64,000 bases of DNA, from NCBI GenBank assembly GCA_030268105.1, contig BSDZ01000021.1, positions 434,001 to 498,000 on the forward strand, in the 5' to 3' direction. Shown here in pieces: positions 61,063-64,000 of this stretch. The notes below the pieces were generated by a model. It was not told the DNA's origin. It did not search any database and was given only the letters and a program-made list of their open reading frames with translations. The position numbers were made by a program, and so were the translations under genes. This DNA is from Volvox africanus. Lineage: Eukaryota > Chlorophyta > Chlorophyceae > Chlamydomonadales > Volvocaceae. Positions within the stretch are counted from its first letter, which is position 1. Each line of letters begins with the position of its first letter.

Positions 61063-62107
61063 AGTTCCTCCCCAAGCCCGTTCTACTCCACCCATAGAAG
61101 CTGTAGTGCTACTCGGATGCATTTACCCCATTGGTGCTGCGGCGGGCATCGGCTGTAGGTGCTGCGGCGGTGGGGCCAGGAGCCTCCCTGCCGCCTGCAT
61201 CCGTTTGAGACCATGCGGACGCACTGGCCCACCGCGGTGGCGGCGGCGACGGCAGCGGCGACACAGGTGCGATCGTGCCGGTGTGCAACCCTGGCGCTGC
61301 TGCGAACGCAATGCTTCTTCGACTGGAATGGCGCGAGCTGATCCCGATTTGGGGAGGCAACCTAACCCCGCCATCGGCCAGCTGCTGGAAGGACTGCAGA
61401 AAGTTGATGCTACCGGTAGCCGACGCTGTAGCACCGGGGGGGGCCAAGGTGGTGGCAACCCTAGCCGTCAGGCCACTCAGCGTTTGTCGCCCCGACATCA
61501 TGGGCAGAGGCGGAGACGTGCTCCTTGTGCCCTTCGCTTACATACAGCCGTACGACACCCGGAACTCCTCAGACTTGAAAAGCACGTCATAGCGGTGCCT
61601 GCAAGGTGATAGAATAGCGGGATAGCGGGATTTAACACAATCGGGGAATGAGTAGGGCGCGGTCCGAAGATCTCAAATCGGTTTCGGAGTTTGGCATTGA
61701 GGACTTACGGTGAAACGGGCACACCCAGGGTAAGGCCCCTTTGGAGGGTTAACCATTGTGTCCTCTCCTTTCACCTCCCCGCGTCCCCGCTTCCGAGCCC
61801 GCCCCTACTGTCAGCTTGTCCACTTTCATTACCTCACGCTCCTGCTTCCTTCCATCTTACCGGTCAATTTCCCGGTCACTTCACGTAGGTCAGCCTCCCT
61901 CCCTGGAGGCTACCGAAACACACAGCCCCCACATGCACATATCAATTAGGGCATCCCGGGCGATCAAATCCTAACCTTTAAATGTAACCGGAACCTTCGA
62001 ATGTTTTATAAACCCCATTACAGTGTGTCTAGCGCCCTTGCCCCCTCCCATACTAAGGCACTGAGAAGTCAGCCCCAATTCCCTGGCTCGCTTAGGCCGC
62101 ACCGCAG

Positions 62108-63555
62108 CCAGGACCACGAGAAGACTGGGCATCCAGCGGAGACGAGCACAACGCCAGGAAGCCGCACCGCCAGCGCCAACCACAGATGCGGTCGTTGATA
62201 GCACTCCAGATCCAGGTTGCTGCTCCAAAAGTAGCCCCTGCAGTAACACCTCCACAACCAGGGGAGCTGCGCTCGCCAAGCGGGACAAGGGACAGCTTGA
62301 GCGCCACACCGCGTGTGAAACACGTAGGCTTCCTGGGCTCTGCCTCTGTCGAGATTAAGCAGGTGCGAGTAGCCCTGATGAGCTTTCATCTGTAAACTGT
62401 GAATTTTTTGATGGTGATGGCAGGGTGGCAGGGTGGCGGTTCCCACCTCGTCGGCCCCCGCGGCGTTCACCTTGCTTCCATGAGGTGCGCTCACGGCCCA
62501 GTAAGTGGATCGACCATCTGGCTGCTAAACAGCGAGGGAAAGGCGTTGGTCACATCTGGCGGGCTGAGGGGTGAGGGGTGGATGGGTGAAGGAAAGGGTG
62601 GATTAGGCAAAGCGCGACTCCAAGGTCGGGTGCCGCCTCCACCTTGGAAGGGCGCGCTCAGAGTCAAAGCGCAATGTCAACCAGATTTCGCTCACGTTCG
62701 TTTGACGAGAAGAACGTATACACCGGCAACTGCGCGCGATAGTAATTCAAGCCCATACAGGAAAGGGTGGCATACGTCCACCCTTCAGCCGATCTTTTAA
62801 TTGGAAAAAACAGAAATCCTCAACAAAAGTATAATTAGGTCAATATTCATCCTTGAGAATTCGGCAAGCAAACGGAAGGGTAGGAGGACAGCCCTTGTAG
62901 TCTCAGGGCAGACCTTACAACATCATTTGCCAAAATCGTGTCCCACCCCGTGCCCCTTGCGCCCTTGCTAGGATAAGCCCTGACGCTCAATTACCCCGGA
63001 CTCCGCACCACACTCCCGCATCATCAGCCCCCCTTTCTTTCCCCGCCACACCAGGTTAATGATGTCCAGCATTGATAACGGCAACACGCTGGTGGCGTAC
63101 AACGAGCATTGGCCGCCGATTGTGACCGCCTGCAAAATACAGCGGCGAGGTGACGGTGGCGTGCCACAGGCGTCAGGCACAGGGAGGGTAAGCTGAACAT
63201 AGAATAAAATGAGCAGGTCGGAAAGGCTGAATGGACGAGGCGGATGAATTCGTAGATGGAGGTCGTCAAACGAAATTCACAATCAATAAAGCCGTATACA
63301 GCATCTGCAGTCCACCTGCAGCAGTACCAGTGGCAGGATCAGCAGCATGATTACCCGTGATTGCCCCACTGCAGGCGGAGAATCCAACAGCAACATCAAC
63401 ATCAAAAGCTTGATCCACGACCCAAAGGGTGCAATTTATTGGAATGGGGCATCAGGACAGAGAAAGCTTTGCATGCAGTCGCCTTTTGGCGTTTCGGAAC
63501 GCGGTTCATGGCTGTCCCCGTACCTGCACCTGCCGCGTCTCCATTTCGTTCGCAG
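62108..63555 (+). CDS. Unknown gene, internal exons running toward the right edge
   Basis: Exons 62108-62362, 62432-62484, 63055-63187 and 63311-63555 agree in phase. They encode a basic/Pro-rich start (RKPHRQRQPQMRSLIALQIQ), then GGGSHLVGPRGVHLASM, SIDNGNTLVAYNEHWPPIV and SLIHDPKGAIYWNGASG...RGSWLSPYLHLPRLHF. The last exon ends in phase 2 at a GT, so more coding sequence should follow. The rich aromatic and Gly/Asn content suggests beta structure. I recognise no family. An upstream exon at 61267 is possible. The gene continues beyond 63555 and perhaps beyond the window. Confidence 0.5.
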
Positions 63556-64000
63556 GTAGCAGAGTGATGGTGTGTCCACACCTCTCGGTGGGTACAGTAA
63601 GGCCGCGGCATAGGACTGTGCGTTTTCGGTACGGTGACGACAGGTTTCGGATGACATACTAACTGTGAAAAGCTAGCACGCCACTGCCAAAGTCCATAAA
63701 ATGTGCACGTGATACCTACTGCTTAACTTACAATTGAATGAAATGTTTGACATGGATGTTTGTTACTGGGAAAGCGCTCAGTCTAAGTCATTCCCTTGCA
63801 CACACGAACGTTGAGCTAGTTGCTACATTGCGTCAATATATATATGGCGTATATATATATATTGATCCCCGCTCAAACGGCTCATCCTGGCTCAATGCGC
63901 AAAAGTCTTCCAAATTTGTTCTTTTGCCACGAAATCACATCCGACGTCGAGTGGCTTGCCACAACTGTTTTTGATTAGGTTGGAACAATACATCCTAATA
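63556..64000. other. Unresolved right edge, probably intron
   Basis: No exon is supported. A self-complementary TA tract lies at about 63837-63865. Confidence 0.4.

Larger units (their letters stand above)
59299..62107. other. No firm gene; two hairpins and an ambiguous GC-rich block
   Basis: Perfect or near-perfect hairpins lie at 60887-60911 and 61021-61062. The block 61109-61590 is open on both strands. On plus, an exon-like stretch from 61267 (VPVCNPGAAANAMLLRLEW...) could belong to the gene at 62108 onward, but its donor is unclear. The rest shows only short frames. Confidence 0.4.

Noticed and set aside
61109..61501. Minus-strand ORF of 130 codons (MMSGRQTLSGL...)
   Set aside because: Protein-like, but the plus strand is equally open here and no minus-strand partner exon was found. 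Left unassigned.
1..64000. tRNA, rRNA, CRISPR arrays, bacterial operons, telomere repeats
   Set aside because: I looked for T-loop/anticodon patterns, spaced direct repeats and TTTAGGG-type arrays and saw none I could support. The intron structure rules out a bacterial reading.

Overview
This window is eukaryotic nuclear DNA, most likely from a volvocine green alga (Chlamydomonas/Gonium/Volvox group). The clues are intron-rich genes with clean GT-AG borders, a hydroxyproline-type (SP)n stalk in a surface protein, many homopolymer and microsatellite tracts, TGTAA (the volvocine poly(A) signal) after several genes, and a DIRS-type retrotransposon resembling Volvox Kangaroo. I built gene models by eye from acceptor/donor pairs, reading-frame phase and protein motifs. 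Where phases agree across all listed exons, I say so.

Layout. 1-2063 (+): 3' part of a Dicer/RIG-I-like SF2 helicase gene. 2064-6500: no convincing gene. 6521-11997 (+): a membrane receptor with two C-type-lectin domains separated by a Pro-rich stalk. 12531-12748 (+): an isolated leucine-rich-repeat exon. 14960-20136 (-): a DIRS/Kangaroo-like retroelement with gag, RT-RNase H and tyrosine recombinase, 160-bp direct repeats, and a 378-bp inverted duplication of its own 5' end. 20186-25399 (+): a large 2-oxoglutarate/Fe(II)-oxygenase-like protein whose predicted ATG lies 49 bp from the retroelement. 25400-27775: mostly empty, with two possible Rossmann-fold remnants. 27776-37268 (-): twelve in-phase exons of a large helical protein conserved with land plants. 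40008-46192 (+): a complete 14-exon Tat-SF1/CUS2-like splicing factor. 47586-53534 (+): a large coiled-coil protein of unknown function. 56812-59298 (-): 3' end of an unknown gene. 62108-63555 (+): part of an unknown gene running to the right edge.

How the parts relate. Most genes look like housekeeping or surface genes with no operon-like link. The part most worth following is the retroelement. It is recent (1 mismatch in 160 bp, 2 noted in 378 bp), carries frame disruptions, and is arranged so that transcription through its 5' end would give a long hairpin RNA. It sits directly against the start of the oxygenase gene. Whether it drives, silences or simply neighbours that gene cannot be told from sequence alone.
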